From NCBI RefSeq assembly GCF_900155985.1, contig NZ_FTMA01000003.1:124001-188000 (forward strand): 64,000 nucleotides of DNA, given 5' to 3'. The position numbers were made by a program, and so were the translations under genes. Positions 28,798-37,402 of this stretch are shown here, piece by piece. Under the pieces are notes generated by a model, which worked only from the letters and a program-made list of their open reading frames with translations, was not told the origin of the DNA and did no database searches. The stretch's first letter is position 1. Each line of letters opens with the position of its first letter. Source of the DNA: Maribacter ulvicola (lineage in GTDB: Bacteria > Bacteroidota > Bacteroidia > Flavobacteriales > Flavobacteriaceae).

Positions 28798-28890
28798 AAC
28801 TTCCAATCAAAATGAAAAGACTTATACTAGTATTTTATTTTAAAAAGAGGACCATGATTTCAAAATAATGAATTCCATCAATTACGTATC

Positions 28891-30426
28891 ATGTCACGTC
28901 TAGCAAAAACCATTAAAAACGCCAAAGTAGGGCTGTTTTTCCATGTACTGTTTATCGCATCACAATTTATTTCAAGAAAAATTTTCTTAGATGGATTGGG
29001 AGATGAATTTATGGGTATTGTTTCTACCCTTGGCAGTTTCTTAACTTTTATCAATTTGGCTGACCTTGGCATAGGAACCGCCATAGGATATACCTTATAC
29101 AAACCTTTACATAAAAATGACCATAAAGAAATAAACCACATTATTCAATTTTTTGGTCACATTTATAAGAAAATAGGTTTTTTCATACTTACCGGGAGCA
29201 TACTTCTTTCATTATTTTTCCCTTTCATTTTCAACGATGTTACTATTAATTTATGGCTCGTTTATCTAACGTTTTTTGGATTATTAACGGCCTCCTTACT
29301 TGGCTACTTCTTCAATTACCATATGATCCTTCTTCAAGCGGATCAGAAGGACTATATCGTTGCCAAGTACTATCAATCTTTTAATATTTCTAAGATTTTA
29401 CTACAAGCCATATCAGTATACTATTTACAAAGTTTTGTATTGTGGATATCCTTAGAGGTGTTAACTGGCTTAATTTATACGGTATTCATACGAAAAAAAA
29501 TAGCCAAAGAGTATCCATGGCTTGTACTGTCTACCACAGTTACCAAAGGTGAGCGTAAATTTGAAAGCTATACCTCTTTAGTCACTAAGATTAAGCAGAT
29601 CAGTATTCACAAAATAGGGGAATTTTTAGCTAGTGGCTTAGATAACATCTTAATTTTCTTTTTTTTGAGTGCAGAACTGGTGGCTTATTTTGCCAATTAT
29701 CAATTGGTATTGGTCAATTTAGGCACATTGGTTACTAAGGTCTTTGCCGGATCTAAAGCCAGCGTTGGTAATTTAGTAGCCGAAAATAATCCCCAAAGCA
29801 TAAAACAGGTATTTTGGGAAATGATGGTGTTACGCTACTTCATTGGTGGGTTTGGCGCCATTAACATTTTTTATCTAATTAATCCGTTTATAGGCCTTTG
29901 GTTAGGCGAAAAATATACGCTCTCTGAAAATACCATCATCATCTTTGCTGCCATTTTTTTTCTTAGACAAATTGTGCAGCCTACAGAGGTTTTTAAACAA
30001 GCGTATGGACTTTATGACGATGTTTGGGCGCCTATAGTAAAAAGCGGAATCAATCTTACCTTATCTATTATATTGGTTCAACAGTTAGGCATTTCAGGCT
30101 TATTAATAGGCACCTTTATAAGCGTTTTAAGTATAGAGGGCATTTGGCGGCCCTATTACGTTTATAAACGTGGATTTAAAAATAGCCATAAGCAATACCT
30201 TAGTGGTGTCATAAAACTACTCTTAACATTTGCATTAAACGTTATAATTACAATTTATATATTATCTCTAATTAATTTGGAACCAATTAGCTTTATGCAA
30301 TGGTCATTAAACGCTTTAGTGGTAAGCTTAGTTAGTGGTATTGGATTTGGGTTTTTACTTTATATCAGTAATTCTTATTGTAGAGATGTTATACAAAGAT
30401 TAAGATTATCCATCCTAAAAAAATAA
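28891..30426 (+). CDS. Wzx-like polysaccharide flippase (MOP superfamily)
   Basis: The 511-residue protein has about 12-14 hydrophobic helices in the MATE/PST arrangement, with the N-terminal pattern FISRKIFLDGLGDEFMGIVS and TFINLADLGIGTAIGYTLY typical of oligosaccharide flippases. It would turn the undecaprenyl-linked repeat unit to the periplasmic face for Wzy-dependent polymerisation. It opens a new transcription unit after the terminator at 28766 and is followed by a glycosyltransferase gene after three bases. Confidence 0.9.
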   Translation: MSRLAKTIKNAKVGLFFHVLFIASQFISRKIFLDGLGDEFMGIVSTLGSFLTFINLADLGIGTAIGYTLYKPLHKNDHKEINHIIQFFGHIYKKIGFFILTGSILLSLFFPFIFNDVTINLWLVYLTFFGLLTASLLGYFFNYHMILLQADQKDYIVAKYYQSFNISKILLQAISVYYLQSFVLWISLEVLTGLIYTVFIRKKIAKEYPWLVLSTTVTKGERKFESYTSLVTKIKQISIHKIGEFLASGLDNILIFFFLSAELVAYFANYQLVLVNLGTLVTKVFAGSKASVGNLVAENNPQSIKQVFWEMMVLRYFIGGFGAINIFYLINPFIGLWLGEKYTLSENTIIIFAAIFFLRQIVQPTEVFKQAYGLYDDVWAPIVKSGINLTLSIILVQQLGISGLLIGTFISVLSIEGIWRPYYVYKRGFKNSHKQYLSGVIKLLLTFALNVIITIYILSLINLEPISFMQWSLNALVVSLVSGIGFGFLLYISNSYCRDVIQRLRLSILKK

Positions 30427-30429
30427 ATT

Positions 30430-31332
30430 ATGTTCAGCATACTAACTACTACTTATAACTCCGAAGAGTTGATTCATCGTGTTTATGAGTCTTTACTTTC
30501 ACAAACTTATAAAGAATTCGAATGGATTATTTCTGACGACGGAAGCACTGATAATACAGAACAACTTGTTGAAAAATGGCAACAAACCAGTCAATTTCCT
30601 ATTATTTACCATAAAATGGAAAAAAATCAAGGCAAAGCATATGCCATAAATAGCGGAATTACGCTTTGTACACAACCTATCACTATTAATGCTGACGCTG
30701 ATGACACCTTCGTCTCCAATACCCTATACGATTTAAAATTAATTTGGGACACGATTAATAATAGTACAAATCCAAATAAAATTGGAGCAGTATGGACACT
30801 AGTACAAGATGAAAGCGGTAAACTAATTGGGGAAAAATGGCCTAAAAATTTCTGGCAGGTGAGTTTTCAAGAACGGGTATTAGATCGAAAAGAAAATATA
30901 GCTGGTGAAAAATGGCACAGCTGGCGTACAGAAGTATTATTAAAACACAAAAAATACACCAACACCAATTCTCGGATAAGTCCGAGTATTAGCTGGAATA
31001 GAATCAATAAACATTATGATTTCCTTTGCGTGAATCTTATTCATCGCACCTATTTCTCTAATCCAACTGGAATTACTCAACAAAAAAAAACCAAATTAAA
31101 AGTGCTAAAAAGAATATATTACAGTGCATATTATGAATTAGCCACTCCCACTATAAGTCAAATTTTACGATCAAATTACTATCGCAATATGAGTTATTCT
31201 TATTTTAGAGCTCGTTTAAAATATAAAGACGAAGACGCAAAACTATCTGGTACAAAGCTTTTTTCTGTTACTTTAATTTTTCTTTTTAAACTTCCTTTAA
31301 AGATACTTGAGAAAGCCCGTTCATCATCTTAA
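30430..31332 (+). CDS. Family 2 glycosyltransferase
   Basis: The 300-residue cytoplasmic enzyme has the GT2 (GT-A) N-terminus FSILTTTYNSEELIHRVYES and EWIISDDGSTDNT. A DxD-like NADADDTF near residue 88 should bind nucleotide-sugar and metal. The basic C-terminus lacks clear membrane helices. It adds one sugar to the repeat unit; donor and linkage are unknown. It shares an operon with the flippase gene. Confidence 0.87.
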   Translation: MFSILTTTYNSEELIHRVYESLLSQTYKEFEWIISDDGSTDNTEQLVEKWQQTSQFPIIYHKMEKNQGKAYAINSGITLCTQPITINADADDTFVSNTLYDLKLIWDTINNSTNPNKIGAVWTLVQDESGKLIGEKWPKNFWQVSFQERVLDRKENIAGEKWHSWRTEVLLKHKKYTNTNSRISPSISWNRINKHYDFLCVNLIHRTYFSNPTGITQQKKTKLKVLKRIYYSAYYELATPTISQILRSNYYRNMSYSYFRARLKYKDEDAKLSGTKLFSVTLIFLFKLPLKILEKARSSS

Positions 31333-31356
31333 TTAAATCTGTTTTTTTTAATTAAG

Positions 31357-32475
31357 ATGATGAACAAAAGAGAAGTATTGAGATTAAGTTTTATCATTAT
31401 TTTATTGGTTGCAACTACGTTTTATGGTATAATGATAGGTAAATATCAAGTATTCCCATACCAAGTATTAAAGCACCTATAGGATAATACAGTATTTAAA
31501 CCAGACAATCCATTAGAAAATGTTCACTATGTCGAATCTGAATTAAATGAATTGGAAACGACAACTTCTACAAAAAATGATTCCTTAGGCGGCGCATTCA
31601 AAGAGTTATTATTTAAAAATTAAATATTGGAAGAATTGGTACCCAATTCCATCGATACGGTAAATGACAAGAATTTTATTGAGTTGCACAATTTAAAAAA
31701 ATTAGAACAATTTAACATAATTCAAAAGCATAATATCAATTCAACAGGCTACAAATTTCATCTCACAAAATCTAATAACCGTTTAGTGTTATATCATCAG
31801 GGACATAGTGGGGATTTCTTGATTGGAAAAAAAACTATCGCTTATTTTTTAAATAAAGGATTTACTATTTATTCATTTGCAATGCCCTTAAAAGAAAGAA
31901 ACAATAGACCTATCATTGAAATACCAAAAATTGGAAAAATACATCTATTAAATTGTTAAGAATTTGAATATTTAGCGAACCCGTTACACTATTTTATAGT
32001 TCCTGTAATTACCATGTTAAACTATGCTGAAACCAAAAAATTCAATGATATTTCAATAATAGGTGTAAGTGGCGGTGGCTGAACAACCACTTTGGCGGCA
32101 GCTTTAGATTTGAGAATTGATAACAGCTATCCTGTTGCAGGCAGTTTTCCTATGTTTGTTAGATACCAAGAAAGTTCTCATAACTATGGATATTTTGAGC
32201 AAATTTATTCTGAACTTTATACGAAAATAAACTATTTAGACCTCTACATCCTAGGTTCAACTAGACCTAACCGATCACAAACACAAATAACCAATACATA
32301 TGACCCTTGCTGTTATGGTGGCAATGGTTATTTACAATATGATGAATTTATTAAGAAAAAGGTGGAAACGTTTAACAATGGTCGTTTCAATATTTTATCT
32401 GATTCTACGCATACCAAACATGAATTATCTCCGTGGGCTTTAGTACAGATTTGGAAGCGTTTAGATTCCAAATAA
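31357..32475 (+). pseudogene. Alpha/beta-hydrolase pseudogene with four in-frame stop codons
   Basis: One continuous frame from the ATG at 31357 to the TAA at 32473 reads as a single protein of about 372 codons. It is broken by TAG at 31480, TAA at 31621, TAA at 31957 and TGA at 32080, with no frameshift. The pieces fit one alpha/beta hydrolase. They run in order through a hydrophobic N-terminal segment, LVLYHQGHSGDF, a GVSGGG nucleophile elbow directly before the TGA, and SDSTHTKHELSPW near the end. The TGA probably replaces a tryptophan codon. It follows the GT2 gene by 24 bases, so it was likely once part of the polysaccharide locus, perhaps a deacylase. Recoding of all four stops is very unlikely. 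Confidence 0.72.
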
Positions 32476-33015
32476 AACAAAAAACAGATCTTAGATAAAT
32501 AAGTGGTAAAACTATACGTTTTAAAAGGTCACCTGTACATATAAACTGAAATTCCTTCAAGAAAAAAGGACTCAATAAATTTTTCTCTTAAATTATTGTC
32601 TTATAGCGGATACCATCAAAATCTCTGAGAAATTATTTTTATAGCGTCAACTTAAGAATCTATAGCATCATAATTATTGGTAAACTCAAAAAAAATGTTA
32701 ACGAAATAAGTATTTCATCGAGTTTTCAAGGAAATAGATGCAGTTCATCGATTAAAAACATCCGATCAACAGATAAGTAACGTAACCAAAGGGTTATTTA
32801 TAACAATCTAATTTTTTACAATCAATAATTACCTTTAATCGATCAATGCGTTTCTAAGAAATAATTCATGATTTACAACGTTAAACACCTAGTACCCAAA
32901 TCATATAACACATTTCAACGAATAAAATTAACATTACATCGACTATTTAAAATATTAGATTATTATTGTAACCCAAAGTGCAATAATTTTAATTCAAAAA
33001 GAAAATTACCTACTT
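32476..33015. other. 540-base AT-rich intergenic region
   Basis: No open frame, RNA gene or terminator was recognised between the hydrolase pseudogene and the lyase-like gene. ATCGA recurs four times (near 32718, 32747, 32838 and 32939), twice as TTCATCGA. It should contain the promoter of the lyase-like gene, though no exact TAnnTTTG box is present. Confidence 0.5.
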
Positions 33016-34755
33016 ATGTCAAAGTTTTTTAGTTTCACCGTTAAACTGACCCTGTCAAGTTTTGCCCTTTCCCTACTCTTCTCTTGCAGTAAAGATGCCG
33101 ACCTTTTATCTGAATACGTTATTACTAAAGAGGACAACTTACAAAGTATAGCCTTATTGGCAGATGATAGCTTTTATATGGCACCTGGCCAAAACTCCAT
33201 CTTAATGGATGTTTTAAATAATGACAGTTTTAGCAACCCTGCCAATGTAACTATTGTAGAGACCTCAACACCTAGTAATGGCAACGTAACTATTAATAAC
33301 GACAACACCCTTACCTATACACCGGTAAGTGAACCTACTTCAGAAGAAACATCTGCAGAGGAAACTCCCTCACCGGAAGCCACCCCTGTAGCTGAGGACA
33401 CCTTTACCTATACTGCTGAAGTGGTCGATGGAGAATCGGGTACCACCACCAAAGAAGAAGCAACCGTGACCATTACTTCTAGTGATATGGGCGAACTTTT
33501 GGCTTTTCCTGGGGCAGAGGGTTTTGGGAAATACACCACTGGGGGCCGCGGTGGCAAGGTTATTCATGTCAGCAATCTAAATGATGATGGACCTGGAAGT
33601 TTACGCGAAGCGTTAGATGTCAATGGTCCTAGAATAATAGTTTTTGACGTTGGTGGTATTATACAATTAAATGATGAAAAAAGTCTTCAGATTGGTAGCA
33701 CTGATTATACAAAAAACGTTGCGGAGGAAAATATAACTATTGCAGGAGAAACTGCACCTTTCCCTGGAATTACTATTACAGGGGGAGGTATTGAAATATA
33801 CACATCAAATGTTATTATAAGTTATATTACTATAAGACCTGATATAGCAACAATAGAAGCTAATGATGCTATTAGAATACGGAATTGGGGAGTCGGGGGT
33901 TATGACCAAAGGGACATAATAATTGACCATGTTTCAATGTCTCATGGTTCAGACGAGAATTTTAATCCAGATGGTCAAAATATGGATAATACTTTAGAAA
34001 GGGTTACACTTCAAAATTGTTTAATTGGAGAAAACACACAGCAAGGTAAAGCTATTTTAAGAGGTTCTTTTGTTTTTGATTTATCCATGCTGAACAATTA
34101 TATTACCGAATGTGATACTAGGAATCCTTTAGTAGGGTATGGTGCAAATGGCGAAAACCTAGAATTTATAAATAATATCATTTATGGTTATGAATCAGGA
34201 GCGGAATTAAGTAGAGGAAACCATGTAGATTTGATTTCAAATGTATATGAATCATTTAATAGCGACCCTAGTCGATACAATGTAATTACATGGGATAGTC
34301 AGGGATACGGCAATCCTGAAGGTAGTGGTGCGCTTTTTGTTAATGGAAACTTTATTAGTGGTCCAAAAGAACAGGGGGCTAATGATTATAATTCTCAACT
34401 TCAAAAATTTAACGCAAGTAATAGGGTAATTACTAATAGCCTTATTACATCTTGGGAGACTGAGAAAAAAAGTATCGAAAATAAAGTATTATCAACTGTT
34501 GGAAACAGTATATTTCGAGATGAATTAGATCGTCATTGGATAGATACATATTACAAAAAAAATGGAATTTTCGGTTATACAACTCCACCATTTAAAAGTG
34601 CATCCTTGAGATTATCAGATTACGATACAGATAGAGATGGTATGGCAGATGATTGGGAAAGAAATTATTTCGGAAATTTATCCGCTTCAGCAACCGGAGA
34701 TCATAATAATGATGGGTATACAAATATAGAAATGTTTCTTTTTTCATTAAAATAA
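33016..34755 (+). CDS. Secreted pectate-lyase-like lipoprotein (PL1-type beta-helix)
   Basis: The 579-residue protein starts with a lipobox (SLLFSC, Cys24), so it should sit in the outer membrane. An Ig/cadherin-like repeat follows at about residues 45-155 (LNNDSF; TLTYTPVSEP; a low-complexity Glu/Thr/Pro stretch). From about 163 a pectate-lyase-type right-handed beta-helix begins (FPGAEGFGKYTTGGRGG, NDDGPGSLREAL, DHVSMSHGSDENF). Near the C-terminus YDTDRDGMADDWE resembles a calcium-binding loop. PL1 enzymes cleave polygalacturonate by beta-elimination. Inside a locus that makes uronic-acid donors, a role in trimming or releasing the cell's own polymer is likely. A terminator follows. Confidence 0.85.
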   Translation: MSKFFSFTVKLTLSSFALSLLFSCSKDADLLSEYVITKEDNLQSIALLADDSFYMAPGQNSILMDVLNNDSFSNPANVTIVETSTPSNGNVTINNDNTLTYTPVSEPTSEETSAEETPSPEATPVAEDTFTYTAEVVDGESGTTTKEEATVTITSSDMGELLAFPGAEGFGKYTTGGRGGKVIHVSNLNDDGPGSLREALDVNGPRIIVFDVGGIIQLNDEKSLQIGSTDYTKNVAEENITIAGETAPFPGITITGGGIEIYTSNVIISYITIRPDIATIEANDAIRIRNWGVGGYDQRDIIIDHVSMSHGSDENFNPDGQNMDNTLERVTLQNCLIGENTQQGKAILRGSFVFDLSMLNNYITECDTRNPLVGYGANGENLEFINNIIYGYESGAELSRGNHVDLISNVYESFNSDPSRYNVITWDSQGYGNPEGSGALFVNGNFISGPKEQGANDYNSQLQKFNASNRVITNSLITSWETEKKSIENKVLSTVGNSIFRDELDRHWIDTYYKKNGIFGYTTPPFKSASLRLSDYDTDRDGMADDWERNYFGNLSASATGDHNNDGYTNIEMFLFSLK

Positions 34756-34779
34756 CTATTATAACTTATAGTTCGCACA

Positions 34780-34809
34780 AAAAACCAAGATATTAAACTC
34801 TTGGTTTTT
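34780..34809 (+). terminator. Rho-independent terminator after the lyase-like gene
   Basis: An 11-bp stem (AAAAACCAAGA at 34780-34790 with its complement at 34799-34809) and an 8-base loop lead directly into a run of T. It ends transcription 25 bases after the lyase-like stop codon. Confidence 0.75.
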
Positions 34810-34901
34810 TTGTTTGTATGATTAAGCATACATTTTATCTAAAACTTAGATTAAAACACCTTTATATTCTTTAATTTCACAGCAAAGTAAAATCAGTCTT
34901 C

Positions 34902-36071
34902 GTGTTATTAAAAATTTTAAGGTATACGACTCTATTTTTAATTATGCTCAATGTACCTGGTTGGGTATTGGCAAAAATAAGTCCCGTATATTCTAGCTAT
35001 CTTAGTTATCTCTCTTATGGTTTGATGATTTTTTATTTTTTTATTTCAAAAAAGTGGTCTGTTAATAAATGGCTATTATTACTAGGGGTACTATATTTTG
35101 GCATAAGTAGTTTATCCGGTCAACTTTATATGCCTACCGAAATAGGTTTTATTATCATAATCATTAAATATTTTGTCGTAATTATTGGTGGTTATGCCAT
35201 AGTACAAGACACTTCTAAAAAAGATTTTTTTTTCTTTTTGTTATTGGGTGCATCAACGGTTTTTCTTCAAATCTTCATATTTTTTGATCCATTAAAAGAT
35301 GGTGGGCGGTATAGTGGATTTTACTTAAATCCTAATGGATTGGGTTTTATATGTATGATGGGATATGGGCTAACTTATGGTCTTTGCAACAAATGGAAAA
35401 CCATTGGTCAAATTACCTTTACTATTGTAGGTTTTTTAACATTTTCGAGAACATTTATTCTCGTTTGGTTATTTATGAATCTGTTTTCTATACGTTTGTC
35501 ATTAAAAAATCTACGCGTTTTAGCAGTTGGCATAGGCCTATTTGTTGGTTTATTGACATTTAATGCATTTCTACCCAAATCTAATCCACGTTTAATGGCT
35601 ATGAGTAATATTTTGGAAGGTAAATCTAATAAAACTAACAAATTAGAAGAGGGCGGGCGTACTGAAACTTGGGCGTTATTTTATCCTGCTTTGATGGACA
35701 AACCATTATTTGGCAATGGCTATGATGCTTTTGGTGGTGGTGGCGTTGCTGGTGCAGTTGGGGCGCATAATGCTTATTTGAAAATTATAGGGGATGCTGG
35801 AATTTTTACTCTACTAATTTTTTTAATTATGTTTTTTGATTTATTATTAAAAACTTCAAGAGTATTTCTAAAACAACCGCATCTTGCCCTTATGACGTTT
35901 GCCTTATGCTTATTTTTATTGACTAATCATAATTTTTTTGATTCTGGTTATGTTTTATTCTTCACTATGTGGTTACAGTATCAAACAACAATTGCAACAA
36001 AAGAAAGACTAAACAGCCCAAAAATGTCGTTAATAAAGAATAAGTATAAACCTGCTTCTTTAAAATCCTAA
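34902..36071 (+). CDS. Wzy-like O-antigen/capsule polymerase (O-antigen ligase family)
   Basis: The 389-residue protein has about ten hydrophobic segments. A larger loop in the second half contains the family-typical EEGGRTETWALFYPAL and GNGYDAF...GAVGAHNAYLKI. It would polymerise repeat units in the periplasm. GTG at 34902 is the only reasonable start. The alternative, a WaaL-type ligase, is less likely beside Wzx, Wza and Wzc genes. Confidence 0.82.
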   Translation: MLLKILRYTTLFLIMLNVPGWVLAKISPVYSSYLSYLSYGLMIFYFFISKKWSVNKWLLLLGVLYFGISSLSGQLYMPTEIGFIIIIIKYFVVIIGGYAIVQDTSKKDFFFFLLLGASTVFLQIFIFFDPLKDGGRYSGFYLNPNGLGFICMMGYGLTYGLCNKWKTIGQITFTIVGFLTFSRTFILVWLFMNLFSIRLSLKNLRVLAVGIGLFVGLLTFNAFLPKSNPRLMAMSNILEGKSNKTNKLEEGGRTETWALFYPALMDKPLFGNGYDAFGGGGVAGAVGAHNAYLKIIGDAGIFTLLIFLIMFFDLLLKTSRVFLKQPHLALMTFALCLFLLTNHNFFDSGYVLFFTMWLQYQTTIATKERLNSPKMSLIKNKYKPASLKS

Positions 36072-36193
36072 ATAACACTACCCACTTATTTAATCTTAAA
36101 GTATTAGATAAAAAAGAAATGTTTAGCAATTAATAATGTTAATACAGGTTTATAAATAATGGTAAATTTAGTAGTAATCGCAAATAATTTCCA

Positions 36194-37300
36194 ATGAAAA
36201 TAGTTTTTATAATCTATGGTCTACAGGCAGGTGGGGCAGAACGAGCCGTAACCGGTTTGGCTAACTATTGGGCAGAAACACATAATGTTTCAATTATCAC
36301 ATTAGTAAACACTAAATCATTCTACCCTTTAAATTCTAAAATTAAAAGGTACTTTTGTTTAGAACAACCTAAAGAGAAGACAACCATACTTCAAAGTTTA
36401 AAGGATGTATTCTTACGCCTAAAAAAACTAAAGTACTTCCTTAAAAAAGAAAATCCAGATGTAGTACTAAGCTTCATGATGAAAACTAATATTTACTCAA
36501 CATGGGTAGCTAAATCACTAAAAATTCCTTGTATTGTAAGTGAACGTGCGAATCACGATTTTGATAAGCTTCCTAGAATGCAGGAACGACTTAGAGATTT
36601 TAGTTATCGCTATATTTCTAAATTAGTAGTACAAACTGAAGGAAATAAAAATTACTATCAAAAAACTGTAGAATTAAGTAAAATTAAAGTTATTCCAAAT
36701 GGTGTTGCCGATACTTTACAAAACCAAAGGAATACTCAAACTCTGAAAAATTGCACAAAAGAGAAGATCATCCTAAATGTAGGTGCTTTTAGAAATGGTA
36801 AAGCTCAAGATATACTTATAAAATCTTTTGCTAAAATCAAAGCCCCAGACTGGCGTTTAATTTTTTTAGGACAGGGACCCAACCTTGAAAAAATTAAAAA
36901 CTTGGTAATAAAATTAGGTATATCGAATCGTGTAGAATTTGCAGGCGCAAAACAAAATGTTGCATTCTTTTACCAACAAGCATCCCTATTTGTGTTTACA
37001 TCAGAACATGAAGGATTTCCAAATGCACTATTAGAAGCCTTATATTTTGGTCTTCCATGTATTTCTACAAACTGTCCACACGGTCCTGCTGACCTCATTA
37101 AAAACGGACAAAATGGATATTTAGTGCCCGTAGGAAATCAAGAACAATTAACTAGGAAGATTATAGAACTAATTGAAGATTCTGAATTAAGAAAACGTTT
37201 TAGCGCAGAAGCGATAGTCAACAGTCGAAAATATGAGATGGAAACAATTGCCAACCAATGGATGAATTTAATTAAATCAGTGGTAGTTATAGAAAGCTAA
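36194..37300 (+). CDS. GT4-family glycosyltransferase
   Basis: The 368-residue GT-B enzyme has the N-terminal phosphate-loop-like GLQAGGAERAVTGLANYW. The C-terminal nucleotide-sugar site shows NVGAFRNGKAQDILIKSF and SEHEGFPNALLEALYFGLP (the E-x7-E signature). It adds one residue of the repeat unit. The NCPHGPADLI segment is typical of GT4 enzymes using UDP-hexose or UDP-HexNAc, but the donor is not known. Confidence 0.9.
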   Translation: MKIVFIIYGLQAGGAERAVTGLANYWAETHNVSIITLVNTKSFYPLNSKIKRYFCLEQPKEKTTILQSLKDVFLRLKKLKYFLKKENPDVVLSFMMKTNIYSTWVAKSLKIPCIVSERANHDFDKLPRMQERLRDFSYRYISKLVVQTEGNKNYYQKTVELSKIKVIPNGVADTLQNQRNTQTLKNCTKEKIILNVGAFRNGKAQDILIKSFAKIKAPDWRLIFLGQGPNLEKIKNLVIKLGISNRVEFAGAKQNVAFFYQQASLFVFTSEHEGFPNALLEALYFGLPCISTNCPHGPADLIKNGQNGYLVPVGNQEQLTRKIIELIEDSELRKRFSAEAIVNSRKYEMETIANQWMNLIKSVVVIES

Positions 37301-37402
37301 TAGGTATTTAATTATATTTAAAATTACACAATCCTTCGCTATTCCTAGCGTTATGATTTCAACGAATTAAGCTTTAATAAAAAAACAGAATAAATATTGT
37401 CT

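Noticed and set aside
31357-32475. Stop-codon recoding (for example TGA as Trp or selenocysteine)
   Set aside because: Three different stop codons at four sites; all other genes in the window use normal stops, so decay is simpler.
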